DNA of 64,000 nucleotides from Fidelibacterota bacterium 408169. Its GTDB lineage: Bacteria; Fidelibacterota; Marinisomatia; Marinisomatales; TCS55. The DNA is taken from the NCBI GenBank assembly GCA_002256485.1, contig NNSG01000006.1, positions 62,001 to 126,000 on the forward strand. Reading direction: 5' to 3'. The notes under the pieces were generated by a model. That model saw only the letters and a program-made list of their open reading frames with translations, was not told the origin of the DNA and did no database searches. Positions 1 to 10,601 of the stretch are shown piece after piece. The translations under genes and the position numbers were made by a program. The first letter of the stretch is position 1, and each line of letters opens with the position of its first letter.

Positions 1-277
1 TTGGGCAGAAACACGCATCGCAAACAGCATCATATACCCATTCTGTATATACATGATACATTTTTACACCCTGCGCTTCATAGTAATCTGTAAATATCTT
101 TAATTGTTCGTCTTCATCATGGGGATAGTCTTCATAATCGTGCGTTTCAAGCCATGCTGCGTCCTACGGGTTACCAAGGCATTGGATAGGCTCAATGTAA
201 ACAATGTCTTTTTCAGTCCCATTATTACAGGACACAATTATCAGCAACGAGATAATAATGAATGAAATATTATTCAT
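1..277 (-). pseudogene. small lipoprotein-like ORF interrupted by an in-frame TAG; runs off left edge
   Basis: Minus-strand ATG at 277 gives MNNISFIIISLLIIVSCNNGTEKDIVYIEPIQCLGNP* (lipobox-like LLIIVSC); TAG at 166..164; same frame stays open to the window edge: DAAWLETHDYEDYPHDEDEQLKIFTDYYEAQGVKMYHVYTEWVYDAVCDACFCP. Confidence 0.55.
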
Positions 278-343
278 AAAAACAGCATTTTTGTTAGCTT
301 CAGTGAAAATTAAAATAAAATACTAAATAATCAAAATCAAGAA

Positions 344-901
344 TCAAGCCGAACCGCCCAATCCGGAAAATTCAGACATGTCTATGCCAAAGGATTTAGT
401 CGCCAAATCCCACATAAATTTTTCATCAGAATTAAATATAAAGTCCTGAGTTGTATGCTGCAAAAGCCAGTCGCCATTTTCAATTTCTGCTTCCAACTGG
501 TATTGTGCCCAGCCGGCATGGCCCAATAAAAGTTTAGAATGTTTAGGACCTTTCTTTTCTGCTATTTCCGTAATAATAGTTTTATTGCTGGTTAATGAAA
601 AATCTTCCCCGATTGCTATAGTGCTTTCTGTTTCATAATCAGCTGAATGCAAAACGATACCACGCTCTACAAGAACCGGACCACCAAAATAAACATCAGG
701 AACCAATTTCAATATATCATCATCTTCCGGGAAAAAATCAGAGAACAAATCTTGAAGTTCCGGGGTTTCAAAAGGTTTGTTAACTATAAAGCCCAAAGCG
801 CCGTCTTTATTATGTTCACAAATAAACACAACAGCACGGCCGAAATAAGGATCCTGCATGTGAGGCATGGATATAATGATTTGATTTTTTAATGACGCCA
901 T
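344..901 (-). CDS. YqgE/AlgH family protein (DUF179)
   Basis: MPHMQDPYFGRAVVFICEHNKDGALGFIVNKP...VYFGGPVLVERGIVLH...LLGHAGWAQYQLEAEIENGDWL. Confidence 0.93.
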   Translation of the reverse strand: MASLKNQIIISMPHMQDPYFGRAVVFICEHNKDGALGFIVNKPFETPELQDLFSDFFPEDDDILKLVPDVYFGGPVLVERGIVLHSADYETESTIAIGEDFSLTSNKTIITEIAEKKGPKHSKLLLGHAGWAQYQLEAEIENGDWLLQHTTQDFIFNSDEKFMWDLATKSFGIDMSEFSGLGGSA

Positions 902-1042
902 TGATTAAATGTAAGGTTTTTGAGATATTGAAACAAGTTGGTTATTGGTTGCTGGTCTATTTGGACAGCCACCCACCAACTCCCAGTAAGATAAATGTAA
1001 ATCGTTTTATGAAAACGGCTGAATAGTATGTAAATTCTAGGC

Positions 1043-1060
1043 TGTCATTTCGAAATGACA
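1043..1060. promoter_or_regulatory. 18-bp perfect palindrome TGTCATTTCGAAATGACA just upstream of uvrA
   Basis: Direct reading; ends 12 nt before the uvrA ATG at 1072. Confidence 0.5.
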
Positions 1061-1071
1061 AAAACGGTATT

Positions 1072-3909
1072 ATGAAGCAAGATAAAATCATCATAAAGGG
1101 TGCCCGCCAGCACAATCTCAAGAATATTGACCTAGAGATACCACGCAATAAATTAGTGGTCATTACTGGTTTGTCCGGCTCGGGGAAATCATCTCTGGCC
1201 TTTGACACCATCTATGCTGAAGGACAACGGCGGTATGTGGAATCACTGTCATCCTACGCCCGCCAATTTCTTGGGCTAATGGAAAAGCCGGATATGGATA
1301 CAATTGAAGGATTATCTCCCGCTATCTCCATCGAACAAAAAGCTTCAGCGCGCAATCCAAGATCTACGGTAGGAACCGTTACAGAAATTCATGATTATTT
1401 ACGATTACTTTATGCACATATTGGTAAACCCCATTGCTGGATATGCAGCCGTCCTATTCAAAAACAAACAGTTCAGCAGATTGTTGATGCCATTTGCAAA
1501 TTTAAAATTGGGACCAAGTTTTTTGTATTGGCTCCGGTTGTACGTGGACGCAAAGGTCTTCATAAAGGCGTATTTGAAGAAATTAAAAAAGAAGGCTTTC
1601 TCCGTACCCGAGTCGATGGAAAAGTGTATGGTATCGATGACAAGATTGAACTAGAGAAAAATAAGAAACATACCATCGAAGTGGTGGTTGATCGACTCAT
1701 TATTGAAGGAGATTACAGAGAGCGATTAACCGAATCCATAGAACTTGCACTAAAGATTGGTTCCGGGTTAGTCATCATTCAAGAATTGCCTAAAACGGAT
1801 CATTTATTCAGCGAACATTTTGCCTGTCCACACTGTGAAGTATCATTGGAAGAATTGTCTCCCCGTATGTTTTCTTTCAATTCACCCTACGGTGCCTGTC
1901 CCCATTGCGACGGCTTGGGTTCCCACATGGAAATTGACCCGGAACTTATTGTCCCGGACAAAACCAAGTCCATTATTCAAGGAGCTGTTGCCCCCTTGGG
2001 TGAACAGCCCCGGGGAAATTGGTACGGCAGTATTTTAAAAAGCCTGGCCCGCCATTATGATTTCAGGTTTACCACACCCTGGATGAAATTAGACAAAAAA
2101 GTTCGTGAAATGCTCTTATACGGTTCCGGGTCAAAACAAATGAAGATGTCCTATTCTTCCAAGCGTTGGTCAGGAACGTATACAGGCGGCTGGGAAGGAG
2201 CAATTCCGAATTTAATGCGTCGTTATAAGCAGACAAAATCTGGACATATACAAAACTGGATTGAACAATTTATGAGTATGCGCCCATGCCCGGAATGCAA
2301 TGGTGCACGTCTGCGTATTGAAAGCCGTTCCGTATTTATCAATGAAAAGAGCTTGGGGGACATAGCTTCCTTATCAATTAAAGGTGCTCTGCACTTTTTT
2401 GAAAATATTCAGCTCACAAAAACAGAAACCAAAATTGCTGAACAAATACTGAAAGAAGTTAAAAATAGATTGGGCTTTTTAGTCAATGTTGGTTTGAATT
2501 ACCTTACTATTGATCGATCCGCCACAACACTCTCCGGAGGGGAAGCACAACGTATTCGATTGGCCACACAAATCGGTTCCCAGCTCGTAGGAGTTTTATA
2601 TATTTTAGATGAACCGTCCATCGGTTTACACCCCAGAGACAATGCCCGATTATTAAACACATTACAAACGTTGCGCAATCTAGGTAATACCATTCTTGTG
2701 GTTGAACACGATAGGGAAACCATGGAGTCTGCTGACCAAGTGATTGATTTAGGGCCCGGCGCCGGTGAACACGGTGGCGAAGTCATTTATTCCGGTTCAC
2801 CAAAACAACTTTTGAAATGCAGTGATTCCATAACAGGATTATATTTATCCGGACGCCGCAAAATTCCCATTCCAAAAATTCGCCGAAACGGCAATGGAAA
2901 AGTTCTAACATTATTAGGTGCTCGAGGAAATAATTTGAAAAATCTGGATGTATCTTTTCCATTGGGGAAAATGGTGGTTGTTACCGGTGTATCCGGTAGT
3001 GGTAAAAGTACTCTAGTGAATGAAACACTATTCCCCATTTTACATAAAGAACTGAATAATGCCCGATCATATCCACTACCCTATAATGAGGTGAGCGGTT
3101 TGAAATATTTGGATAAAGTTGTGGATATTGATCAAAAACCCATCGGCCGCACACCCCGCTCAAATCCCGCAACCTATACAGGTGTCTTTACCTTTATTCG
3201 CGACTTGTTTGCACAATTACCGGAATCCAAAATTCGGGGCTATAAACCGGGGCGATTTTCATTCAACGTTAAAGGCGGTCGGTGTGAATCCTGCGAAGGT
3301 GATGGTATAATAAAGATTGAAATGAATTTTCTCCCCGATGTTTATGTTACATGCGAAGTGTGCAAAGGAGCGCGCTATAACAGAGAAACACTGGAAATTA
3401 TGTATAAAGGAAAAACAGTCGCTGATGTTTTAAGCATGTCGGTGGAGGAAGCGTTAACCTTTTTTGAAAATATTCCTTCTGTAAAGAAAAAATTATCTAC
3501 GTTGTTTAAGGTGGGGCTTGGTTATATACGTTTGGGACAACAGGCGACAACTTTATCCGGCGGAGAAGCCCAACGAGTAAAACTGGCCACAGAACTTTCC
3601 CGGGTCAGCAGAGACCGAACGCTATATATTTTGGATGAACCCACAACAGGTTTGCATTTTGAAGATGTGAAGATGCTTCTGGCCGTGTTACAGCGATTGA
3701 TTGAAAAAGGCAACACAGTGATTGTTATTGAACATAATATGGATGTCATTAAATCTGCAGATTGGATCATTGATCTTGGTCCGGAAGGCGGCGATGAGGG
3801 TGGAGAATTAATCTTTGCAGGAACACCTGAGGATTTGAGTGGTGAGAAATCCTCTTATACCGGCACATTTTTAAAAACAACATTGAATAGCAGAAAAAAT
3901 GGAGATTAA
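1072..3909 (+). CDS. uvrA: Excinuclease ABC subunit A
   Basis: Two Walker A ([24 protein letters not shown]), two LSGGEAQR signatures, zinc-finger CxxC pairs. Confidence 0.98.
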   Translation: MKQDKIIIKGARQHNLKNIDLEIPRNKLVVITGLSGSGKSSLAFDTIYAEGQRRYVESLSSYARQFLGLMEKPDMDTIEGLSPAISIEQKASARNPRSTVGTVTEIHDYLRLLYAHIGKPHCWICSRPIQKQTVQQIVDAICKFKIGTKFFVLAPVVRGRKGLHKGVFEEIKKEGFLRTRVDGKVYGIDDKIELEKNKKHTIEVVVDRLIIEGDYRERLTESIELALKIGSGLVIIQELPKTDHLFSEHFACPHCEVSLEELSPRMFSFNSPYGACPHCDGLGSHMEIDPELIVPDKTKSIIQGAVAPLGEQPRGNWYGSILKSLARHYDFRFTTPWMKLDKKVREMLLYGSGSKQMKMSYSSKRWSGTYTGGWEGAIPNLMRRYKQTKSGHIQNWIEQFMSMRPCPECNGARLRIESRSVFINEKSLGDIASLSIKGALHFFENIQLTKTETKIAEQILKEVKNRLGFLVNVGLNYLTIDRSATTLSGGEAQRIRLATQIGSQLVGVLYILDEPSIGLHPRDNARLLNTLQTLRNLGNTILVVEHDRETMESADQVIDLGPGAGEHGGEVIYSGSPKQLLKCSDSITGLYLSGRRKIPIPKIRRNGNGKVLTLLGARGNNLKNLDVSFPLGKMVVVTGVSGSGKSTLVNETLFPILHKELNNARSYPLPYNEVSGLKYLDKVVDIDQKPIGRTPRSNPATYTGVFTFIRDLFAQLPESKIRGYKPGRFSFNVKGGRCESCEGDGIIKIEMNFLPDVYVTCEVCKGARYNRETLEIMYKGKTVADVLSMSVEEALTFFENIPSVKKKLSTLFKVGLGYIRLGQQATTLSGGEAQRVKLATELSRVSRDRTLYILDEPTTGLHFEDVKMLLAVLQRLIEKGNTVIVIEHNMDVIKSADWIIDLGPEGGDEGGELIFAGTPEDLSGEKSSYTGTFLKTTLNSRKNGD

Positions 3910-3916
3910 AATAAAT

Positions 3917-6238
3917 ATGAAAACACCACAGGAATTAAAAAATGTATTCCCTTACTGGGAAATCACAAAAGACCTTATTGATCAATGTATTGATATAATG
4001 CTGAACCTGAGCCAGAGCGGGCACCCGGGCGGCTCCCGTTCAAAGGTACACGGCATGGTTGCCACATTACTGTCCGGTGCAATGCGTTGGGATATTCGTG
4101 AAGCCGGTAAACCCTTTGCCGATCGCTATGTACTGGTGGCTGGTCATGCTAATCCGGTTGTTTATGCCGCGCTGGCTGTGCTGAATGAAGCTATGCGCAT
4201 TAAGTATAATCAAACAGGGGATAAAAAATATCAGCATTTTAAAGGCAAGAAGTATCAACTTGTTTGGGAAGACTTGCTTACATTGCGCCGTAATGGCGGT
4301 CTACCAGGCCATGCGGAAATGGAAGGCAAAACACTCTTTTTTAAATTTAATACGGGTCCAAGTGGGCACGGTTCACCTGCAGCTGCGGGTGAAGCATTGG
4401 CGTTAAAGTTTGCAAAAGCACCGGAAGTAAAGGTGTTTGCTTTTGAAGGGGAAGGCGGTTTTACAGCCGGCGCTTCCCACGAAACAATCAATTCAGCTTG
4501 GGGGTTGGGATTGGGCAATTTGGTGTATTTCCTGGATTGGAATGATTTTGGAATTGATGCTCGGCCCTTTAGCTCTATTATGTACGGCACCCCGGAAGAC
4601 TGGTTTGGTTCACATGGCTGGCATGTGGAAGGAACCATGGATGGAGAAGATTGGGAATTACTAACAAAAGCCTTTTATAAACTGTTAGTGGAAAATGCTA
4701 ACCCCGACCAGCCCAAGGTGCTCTATGCCAGAATGCGCAAAGGACGGGGATATCATAAATTTGATCACACCAGCCACGGTGCTGCCCATAAACGAAATTC
4801 TGAATTGTTCTGGAAAACCAAAAGTGAATTTGCTGAAAAGTATAACGTAAAATTTGATTGTTTCGGAGAAGCGGCACCTGAAACCCGGGATGAGCAATTG
4901 ACCCAGGCCAATTCGCTTTTCAATACTGTTTTTTCTGTTATGGAAAACAACCAGGCATTGATAGACTATTTGGCAGATACGTTGGTTGAAATTGGAGATT
5001 CAGTACCCAACGAAATTGACTCTTGTCGTGTGAGTGTAAAAAATCCAATCACAGATAAATCCATATTCAATATTAACTCTTTGCCGGATGACCTTTTTGT
5101 TCAGCCGGGAGAAAAGGCGCCCAACCGTGTAGGCTTTTCTAAATATGCCAGTTACATTAATACGATTGCTGAAAAGGAATACGGTCGCCCTTTGGTGATT
5201 GCCATGAGCGCTGACTTGGCTGATTCCACCAATATATCAGGTTTCGCCAAAGAATGGGATGGGGACGGGAATCATGGTTTTTATAATAAGGATACAAATA
5301 CGGACAGTCCTTTAATGCCCCAGGGAATTACAGAATTCACCAATGCGGGGATGATGGCGGGACTGGCAACGGTTAACTTCAGCCCAGATGTATACAAAGA
5401 CTTCAATGGTTTTTACGGAGCCATGAGTACGTATGGCTCTTTCAGCTATTTGAAATACGGCCCTTTAAGGTTGTTCAGTCAAATTGCCCAGGATTCAGAC
5501 TTTAAAGTAGGAAAACTTATTTGGGTTGTTGGGCATTCTGGGCCGGAAACAGCGGAAGATAGTCGCACACACTTTGGTATTTTTTCTCCGGGGGTAACGC
5601 AGCTTTTTCCTGATGGACACATTGTAAACATTCATCCCTGGGAACACAATGAAGTTGCCCCGGCTTTGGCAGCAGCATTTAATACGGATATACCAATTAT
5701 TGGTTTGCATTTGACACGCCCCGCTATAACAATCCCCGATCGTAAAGCGCTTGGCATTGCATCATATTTTGATTCGGCAAAAGGCGCTTATATAATTAAG
5801 GATTATGATAAAGATAAAGAAAAGGAAGGAGTGGTCATCGTTCGCGGTACCAGTTCCACAAATTCTATTGTAGAATTGCTGCCGAGGATCAAGGAAGAAG
5901 GACCTAATATTAAAATTGTCTCCGCAATATCCTGGGAGTTATTCCAAAGACAAAGTACAGAATACCGTAACAGAATTATTGCTCTAGAGGAATGGCACGA
6001 TGCCATGGTTATCACCAATGGCGCAAAACGATTAATGCAAAAATGGATGGCCAATAAAACGATTGAAAAGTATTCACTGTCATCCGATTGGGATAATCGC
6101 TGGAGAACCGGTGGATCGGTAGACGAAATTGTGGATGAAGCTCATTTGTCGCCACGATGGATATGGAAAGGAATAACCAAATTTACTGCTGATCGTAAAG
6201 ATCGGTTGGATGCAATTCGCGGAGAAATCCCTGCATAA
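3917..6238 (+). CDS. Transketolase-like TPP enzyme, divergent
   Basis: SGHPGG, GPSGHGSPAAAGEALALK, FEGEGGFTAGASHETINSAW...DWND, central pyrimidine-like domain; alternative upstream ATG at 3899 overlaps uvrA. Confidence 0.8.
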   Translation: MKTPQELKNVFPYWEITKDLIDQCIDIMLNLSQSGHPGGSRSKVHGMVATLLSGAMRWDIREAGKPFADRYVLVAGHANPVVYAALAVLNEAMRIKYNQTGDKKYQHFKGKKYQLVWEDLLTLRRNGGLPGHAEMEGKTLFFKFNTGPSGHGSPAAAGEALALKFAKAPEVKVFAFEGEGGFTAGASHETINSAWGLGLGNLVYFLDWNDFGIDARPFSSIMYGTPEDWFGSHGWHVEGTMDGEDWELLTKAFYKLLVENANPDQPKVLYARMRKGRGYHKFDHTSHGAAHKRNSELFWKTKSEFAEKYNVKFDCFGEAAPETRDEQLTQANSLFNTVFSVMENNQALIDYLADTLVEIGDSVPNEIDSCRVSVKNPITDKSIFNINSLPDDLFVQPGEKAPNRVGFSKYASYINTIAEKEYGRPLVIAMSADLADSTNISGFAKEWDGDGNHGFYNKDTNTDSPLMPQGITEFTNAGMMAGLATVNFSPDVYKDFNGFYGAMSTYGSFSYLKYGPLRLFSQIAQDSDFKVGKLIWVVGHSGPETAEDSRTHFGIFSPGVTQLFPDGHIVNIHPWEHNEVAPALAAAFNTDIPIIGLHLTRPAITIPDRKALGIASYFDSAKGAYIIKDYDKDKEKEGVVIVRGTSSTNSIVELLPRIKEEGPNIKIVSAISWELFQRQSTEYRNRIIALEEWHDAMVITNGAKRLMQKWMANKTIEKYSLSSDWDNRWRTGGSVDEIVDEAHLSPRWIWKGITKFTADRKDRLDAIRGEIPA

Positions 6239-6324
6239 AATTCAAAAATTTGACGACCCCCCATTCATTTTTGTACCTTTCGTGGCTCAATTAGCATGGA
6301 TTACGATCAATTCATTACCTTTTT

Positions 6325-7350
6325 ATGACTGAAATTCACATAACAGATCCCACTCCCCTCGAAGAAGACATTATTGTTGAAAAATCTTTACGCCCAGAAA
6401 AATTCCATGAATTTATTGGCCAGAATGAAATTGTAGACAATTTGAAGTTGTATATTGAAGCGGCCAATAATCGTAAGGAATCTTTGGATCATGTACTGTT
6501 GTTTGGACCCCCGGGACTTGGTAAAACAACACTGGCAAATATTATTTCCAAAGAATTAAGTGTTAGTTTAAAACAATCTTCTGGACCAGTCCTTGAACGC
6601 GCAGGTGATTTAGCAGGCGTATTGACAAATCTAATGGGAAGGGATGTATTTTTTATTGATGAGATACACCGGTTGAATTCAGTCGTTGAGGAATATTTAT
6701 ACTCAGCTATGGAAGATTACCGAATTGAAATTATGATCGACAAGGGTCCCAGCGCCCGCAGTGTGCAACTGAATGTGGAGCCCTTTACGTTGATTGGCGC
6801 AACAACACGGTTGGGAAATCTTACATCTCCATTGCGGGATCGTTTTGGTGTTGTGTTGCGTGTGGATTTTTATAATGCAGAAGACCTGTTTCATATTATC
6901 AGGCGTTCTGCAGAAATCCTTGAAGTGGATATTGACGATGGCGGCGCAAAAGAATTAGCACACCGCAGCCGGGGCACACCACGGATTGCAAACCGCATTT
7001 TACGTCGAGCTCGGGATTATGCAGAAGTGAAAGCCAATGGTAAAATTGATGCAACTGTCGCCAAAGAAGCACTGGACGGAATGGGGATTGATATTCATGG
7101 TTTAGATGATATGGACCGCCGTATTCTGATAGCACTTATTGATCAATTTAAAGGTGGTCCTGTAGGTGTTGGTTCTCTGTCCGTTGCAGTGAGTGAAGAC
7201 GCATCGACACTGGAAGACGTCTATGAACCTTATTTAATTAAAGAAGGGTTTATTCAGCGAACATCAAGAGGACGTATTGCCCAAGAAAAAGCATTTAAAC
7301 TTTTAAACAGAACATTTAATTCAAAAATACAACAGAGGTTATTTAAATGA
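6325..7350 (+). CDS. ruvB: Holliday junction DNA helicase RuvB
   Basis: [54 protein letters not shown]. Confidence 0.98.
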   Translation: MTEIHITDPTPLEEDIIVEKSLRPEKFHEFIGQNEIVDNLKLYIEAANNRKESLDHVLLFGPPGLGKTTLANIISKELSVSLKQSSGPVLERAGDLAGVLTNLMGRDVFFIDEIHRLNSVVEEYLYSAMEDYRIEIMIDKGPSARSVQLNVEPFTLIGATTRLGNLTSPLRDRFGVVLRVDFYNAEDLFHIIRRSAEILEVDIDDGGAKELAHRSRGTPRIANRILRRARDYAEVKANGKIDATVAKEALDGMGIDIHGLDDMDRRILIALIDQFKGGPVGVGSLSVAVSEDASTLEDVYEPYLIKEGFIQRTSRGRIAQEKAFKLLNRTFNSKIQQRLFK

Positions 7351-8399
7351 TAAATAAAAAGAAAAAGTACAAACTGGCAGATTTTGATTATCTTTTGCCG
7401 GAAAAATATATTGCCCAATATCCTGCAAAACGTCGGGACTTGTCCAAAATGATGGTAGTGGATAAAAACACAGGTGAAATTGAACATAAAACATTTTCAA
7501 ATATGGTTGAGTATTTTCGTAAAAATGACTTAATTATTATGAACAATACAAAAGTGTTTCCAGCTCGGCTCTATGCAAGCAAAGATAAGACAGAAGCTAC
7601 TGTAGAAGTGTTTCTTCTGCGGGAATTGGAAAATGAGTTGTGGGAAGTAATGGTTCGTCCGGCACGGAAAGTACGCATCGGCAACAAACTCATGTTTGCT
7701 AAAAATGTTTTTTGCGATGTTATAGACAATACAATTTCCGGAGGACGTGTGGTGCGCTTTGAATATACTGGCAAAAATTTCTACGATATTATTGACCGTA
7801 TAGGAACATCCCCTTTACCTCCCTACATTAAACGACCTGCCGAAGCAAAAGACAAGATTCGATTTCAAACGGTTTATGCTGATGAACGTGGAGCTGTTGC
7901 GGCTCCCACTGCCGGGCTTCATTTTACCAAAGGGGTGATGAAACGCCTGCAGGACAAAGGTGTTAAAATAGCGTACACAACGCTGCATATCGGATTAGGG
8001 ACGTTTCGTCCGGTTCAAGTTGAAGACCTGAACCGCCACCAAATGGATTCAGAATATTTTGAAGTGTCCCCAAAAACTGCCTTGGCAATCAATGAAACGA
8101 AGAAAAAGCGGCGAAAGGTGTATGCTGTGGGAACATCGACAGTAAGGGCGTTGGAAACGGTTGCTGTATCGGGTTTTCAGGTATCACCTAAAAGGGGATG
8201 GACTGACAAGTTTATTTATCCGCCATATAACTTTAAAATGGTGGACGGGATCATTACCAATTTTCACCAGCCGAAAAGCACATTACTCATGATGATATCA
8301 GCCTTTTCTGAAAGGGATATTATTATGAAAGCTTACCGGGAAGCCAAGAAGAACGATTACCGCTTTCTGAGCTACGGCGATGCAATGTTCTTAAAATAA
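7347..8399 (+). CDS. queA: tRNA preQ1(34) S-adenosylmethionine ribosyltransferase-isomerase
   Basis: [20 protein letters not shown]...[10 protein letters not shown]...[10 protein letters not shown]...[11 protein letters not shown]. Confidence 0.97.
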   Translation: MINKKKKYKLADFDYLLPEKYIAQYPAKRRDLSKMMVVDKNTGEIEHKTFSNMVEYFRKNDLIIMNNTKVFPARLYASKDKTEATVEVFLLRELENELWEVMVRPARKVRIGNKLMFAKNVFCDVIDNTISGGRVVRFEYTGKNFYDIIDRIGTSPLPPYIKRPAEAKDKIRFQTVYADERGAVAAPTAGLHFTKGVMKRLQDKGVKIAYTTLHIGLGTFRPVQVEDLNRHQMDSEYFEVSPKTALAINETKKKRRKVYAVGTSTVRALETVAVSGFQVSPKRGWTDKFIYPPYNFKMVDGIITNFHQPKSTLLMMISAFSERDIIMKAYREAKKNDYRFLSYGDAMFLK

Positions 8400-9067
8400 T
8401 GTCATCTGCGTTGAAAGCAGGTGCTGTTATTGCCGCCGCCGGAATGGGAAACCGTTTTGGTGAAAAAAAACAGTTTAAACTGTTGGGCCGACGACCACTC
8501 CTCTTTCATACTTTAACCCCATTTCTGGAATGTGATGATATTTCTGAAATAGTGGTGGTGGTTCCACAGGAAGACCTTGAAAAAATAAAACGTGAAATCG
8601 CTTCCTTTACATCGGCAAAACTAGTAAAAGTTGTATCAGGTGGACAACGAAGACAGGATTCCGTATTGAATGGGTGCAATGCATTATCAGAAAAAGTTTC
8701 AATCATAGCTGTCCATGATGCTGCCCGGCCCTTTGTAACGTCCGAATTGATCAAATCCACCATTGATGGATGCAATGGCGTGGATGGCTGTATTGCTGCG
8801 ATCCCCTCTCAAGACACGGTGAAGCAAGTGAAGGGAGATCAAATTCAAAAAACATTAGATCGGAATTCCATTTGGCTGGCCCAAACACCTCAAACATTTC
8901 ATAGGGATATTTTGGTTAGCGCACTTCAGCAGGATATAGACTCCACCGATGAAGCATCCATGGTGGAAGCGGCTGGTGGTACAGTAGTCGTAACAGAAGG
9001 ATCACCATCTAATTTTAAGATCACTACAAGTGATGATTGGGAATTAGCAGAGAAAATGCAATCATGA
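8399..9067 (+). CDS. ispD: 2-C-methyl-D-erythritol 4-phosphate cytidylyltransferase
   Basis: AAAGMGNRFGEKKQF...VVSGGQRRQDSVLNG...VHDAARPF...QTPQTF. Confidence 0.96.
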   Translation: MSSALKAGAVIAAAGMGNRFGEKKQFKLLGRRPLLFHTLTPFLECDDISEIVVVVPQEDLEKIKREIASFTSAKLVKVVSGGQRRQDSVLNGCNALSEKVSIIAVHDAARPFVTSELIKSTIDGCNGVDGCIAAIPSQDTVKQVKGDQIQKTLDRNSIWLAQTPQTFHRDILVSALQQDIDSTDEASMVEAAGGTVVVTEGSPSNFKITTSDDWELAEKMQS

Positions 9068-9537
9068 TTAAAACAGGAATAGGCTACGACGTGCATCCCT
9101 TGGCAGAAGGTGAAACGCTTATTATAGGCGGAGTAAAAATTGACAGTCCCGTTGGTTCAGTTGGCCATTCCGATGGGGATGTGTTAATTCACGCCATGGT
9201 AGATGCATTATTGGGCGCAGCTAATTTGGGAGATATTGGTCAGCATTTCCCCAGTTCTGATAAGCGGTGGAAAGGAAAAGAAAGCATTCATTTCCTGGAG
9301 CACGCCATCAATTTAGTAAGAGAACAAGGGTTTGAAATCGACCACATTGACAGCACAATTATTTTGGAAGAACCGAAGTTAGTTGATATTATCCAGGAAA
9401 TGACATATAAGATATCTTATTCCCTTCAAATAGATGAAGCATCTGTATCTATCAAAGCCACCACAACGGATAAAATGGGATTTATAGGCCGGGGAGAAGG
9501 TGTGGGCGCGGTGGCTGTGGCTACCATTTCTAAATAA
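9064..9537 (+). CDS. ispF: 2-C-methyl-D-erythritol 2,4-cyclodiphosphate synthase
   Basis: GIGYDVHPLAEG...GHSDGDVLIHAMVDALLGAANLGDIGQHFP...KATTTDKMGFIGRGEG; ATG at 9064 preferred over the track start 9037. Confidence 0.97.
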   Translation: MIKTGIGYDVHPLAEGETLIIGGVKIDSPVGSVGHSDGDVLIHAMVDALLGAANLGDIGQHFPSSDKRWKGKESIHFLEHAINLVREQGFEIDHIDSTIILEEPKLVDIIQEMTYKISYSLQIDEASVSIKATTTDKMGFIGRGEGVGAVAVATISK

Positions 9538-9557
9538 TTTTAAATAATGAATTCACA

Positions 9558-10403
9558 ATGGATTTGTTAACATTAAAATCACATGCAAAGGTGAATATTG
9601 GTCTACAGGTATTGGATCAACGTAAAGATGGTTTCCACAATATTCACACAATTTTTCAGGAATTGGATTTCCACGATACCGTTATTTTGGAAAAAATAGA
9701 TTTCGGATGTGAATTAACGTCAAACGACAAGGATTTTCCTCTGGATTCCACTAACACATGCACAAAAGCTTATGCGATTATTCTTGAGCAATTCCCTGAT
9801 TTGGGTGGAATTAAAATCCACGTTGAAAAAAACATTCCCCAGGGATCAGGGCTAGGCGGCGGATCCAGTAACGGTGCAACAGTGTTAAAAGGCATAAATG
9901 AGTTATATGAATTAGGTTTATCAGTTGCTGATTTGCAGGATATTGGAAAAAGATTAGGAGCAGATGTTCCTTTTTTCATTCGCGGAGGAATACAGCTTGG
10001 CGAAGGTATCGGAGAAAAACTATCACCCATAAATGTAAAAATAGATTTCTCGATTTTATTGGTTATTCCCCCTGTTTTTATCTCTACAGCATGGGCATAT
10101 AAAGAGCTTAAATATGGTTTGGAGGGAATAGTTGAAAAAGCTAAATTTGCCGACTTATTCAGAAGGGATATAATTCCTTTTGGGCTTTTTAAGAATGATT
10201 TTGAACGGATTGTTATTCCAGCACATCCAAAGATTGGTGAAATAAAGGATACTCTGTTAGAAAATGGAGCCACATTTGCTAGTCTGTCGGGCAGTGGTTC
10301 GACTGTGTTCGGAATGTTTGATGAAGACACTGCAGCAAAAGCAGCCGAGTCTGTTTTCTCGTCCAACTACCGAACCATCCTAACCCTTCCAATACACAGC
10401 TGA
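9558..10403 (+). CDS. ispE: 4-diphosphocytidyl-2-C-methyl-D-erythritol kinase
   Basis: SHAKVNIGLQVLDQRKDGFHNIHTIFQELDF...NIPQGSGLGGGSSNGA...SLSGSGSTVFG. Confidence 0.95.
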   Translation: MDLLTLKSHAKVNIGLQVLDQRKDGFHNIHTIFQELDFHDTVILEKIDFGCELTSNDKDFPLDSTNTCTKAYAIILEQFPDLGGIKIHVEKNIPQGSGLGGGSSNGATVLKGINELYELGLSVADLQDIGKRLGADVPFFIRGGIQLGEGIGEKLSPINVKIDFSILLVIPPVFISTAWAYKELKYGLEGIVEKAKFADLFRRDIIPFGLFKNDFERIVIPAHPKIGEIKDTLLENGATFASLSGSGSTVFGMFDEDTAAKAAESVFSSNYRTILTLPIHS

Positions 10404-10425
10404 AATTAAATCCAAACAAACCCTT

Positions 10426-10496
10426 TGGGGCGTCGTCTAAGGGTAGGACACCTGGTTTTGGTCCAGGCAGTTGGGGTTCGAATCCCTGCGCCCCAG
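10426..10496 (+). tRNA. tRNA-Gln (anticodon TTG)
   Basis: Acceptor TGGGGCG/CGCCCCA, anticodon arm CCTGG-TTTTGGT-CCAGG, T arm TTGGG-GTTCGAAT-CCCTG; CCA not encoded. Confidence 0.93.
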
Positions 10497-10532
10497 CAGA
10501 AAGAATTAGGAGAATGGCAGATTTCCTGAAAT

Positions 10533-10595
10533 GAATCCCTGCCTGTCCGCCGTAATCCCGCAGTGGCGGGATGTAGGAGGGCGCCCCAGCAGAAA
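10533..10595 (+). repeat. Partial duplicate of the tRNA-Gln 3' end, split by a 38-nt insert
   Basis: gaatccctgc (10533-10542) + 38 nt + gcgccccagcagaaa (10581-10595), both matching 10480-10502. Confidence 0.8.
10555..10572. repeat. Perfect hairpin ATCCCGC-agtg-GCGGGAT within the insert
   Basis: 7-bp arms, 4-nt loop, locally GC-rich. Confidence 0.75.
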
Positions 10596-10601
10596 AATAT
10601 T

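Noticed and set aside
4255-4638. 127-aa minus-strand ORF within the transketolase gene
   Set aside because: Shadow ORF antisense to strongly protein-like sequence.
9770-10366. 198-aa minus-strand ORF opposite ispE
   Set aside because: Fully antisense to a confident ispE; low-complexity Ser/Pro/Lys composition typical of shadow ORFs.
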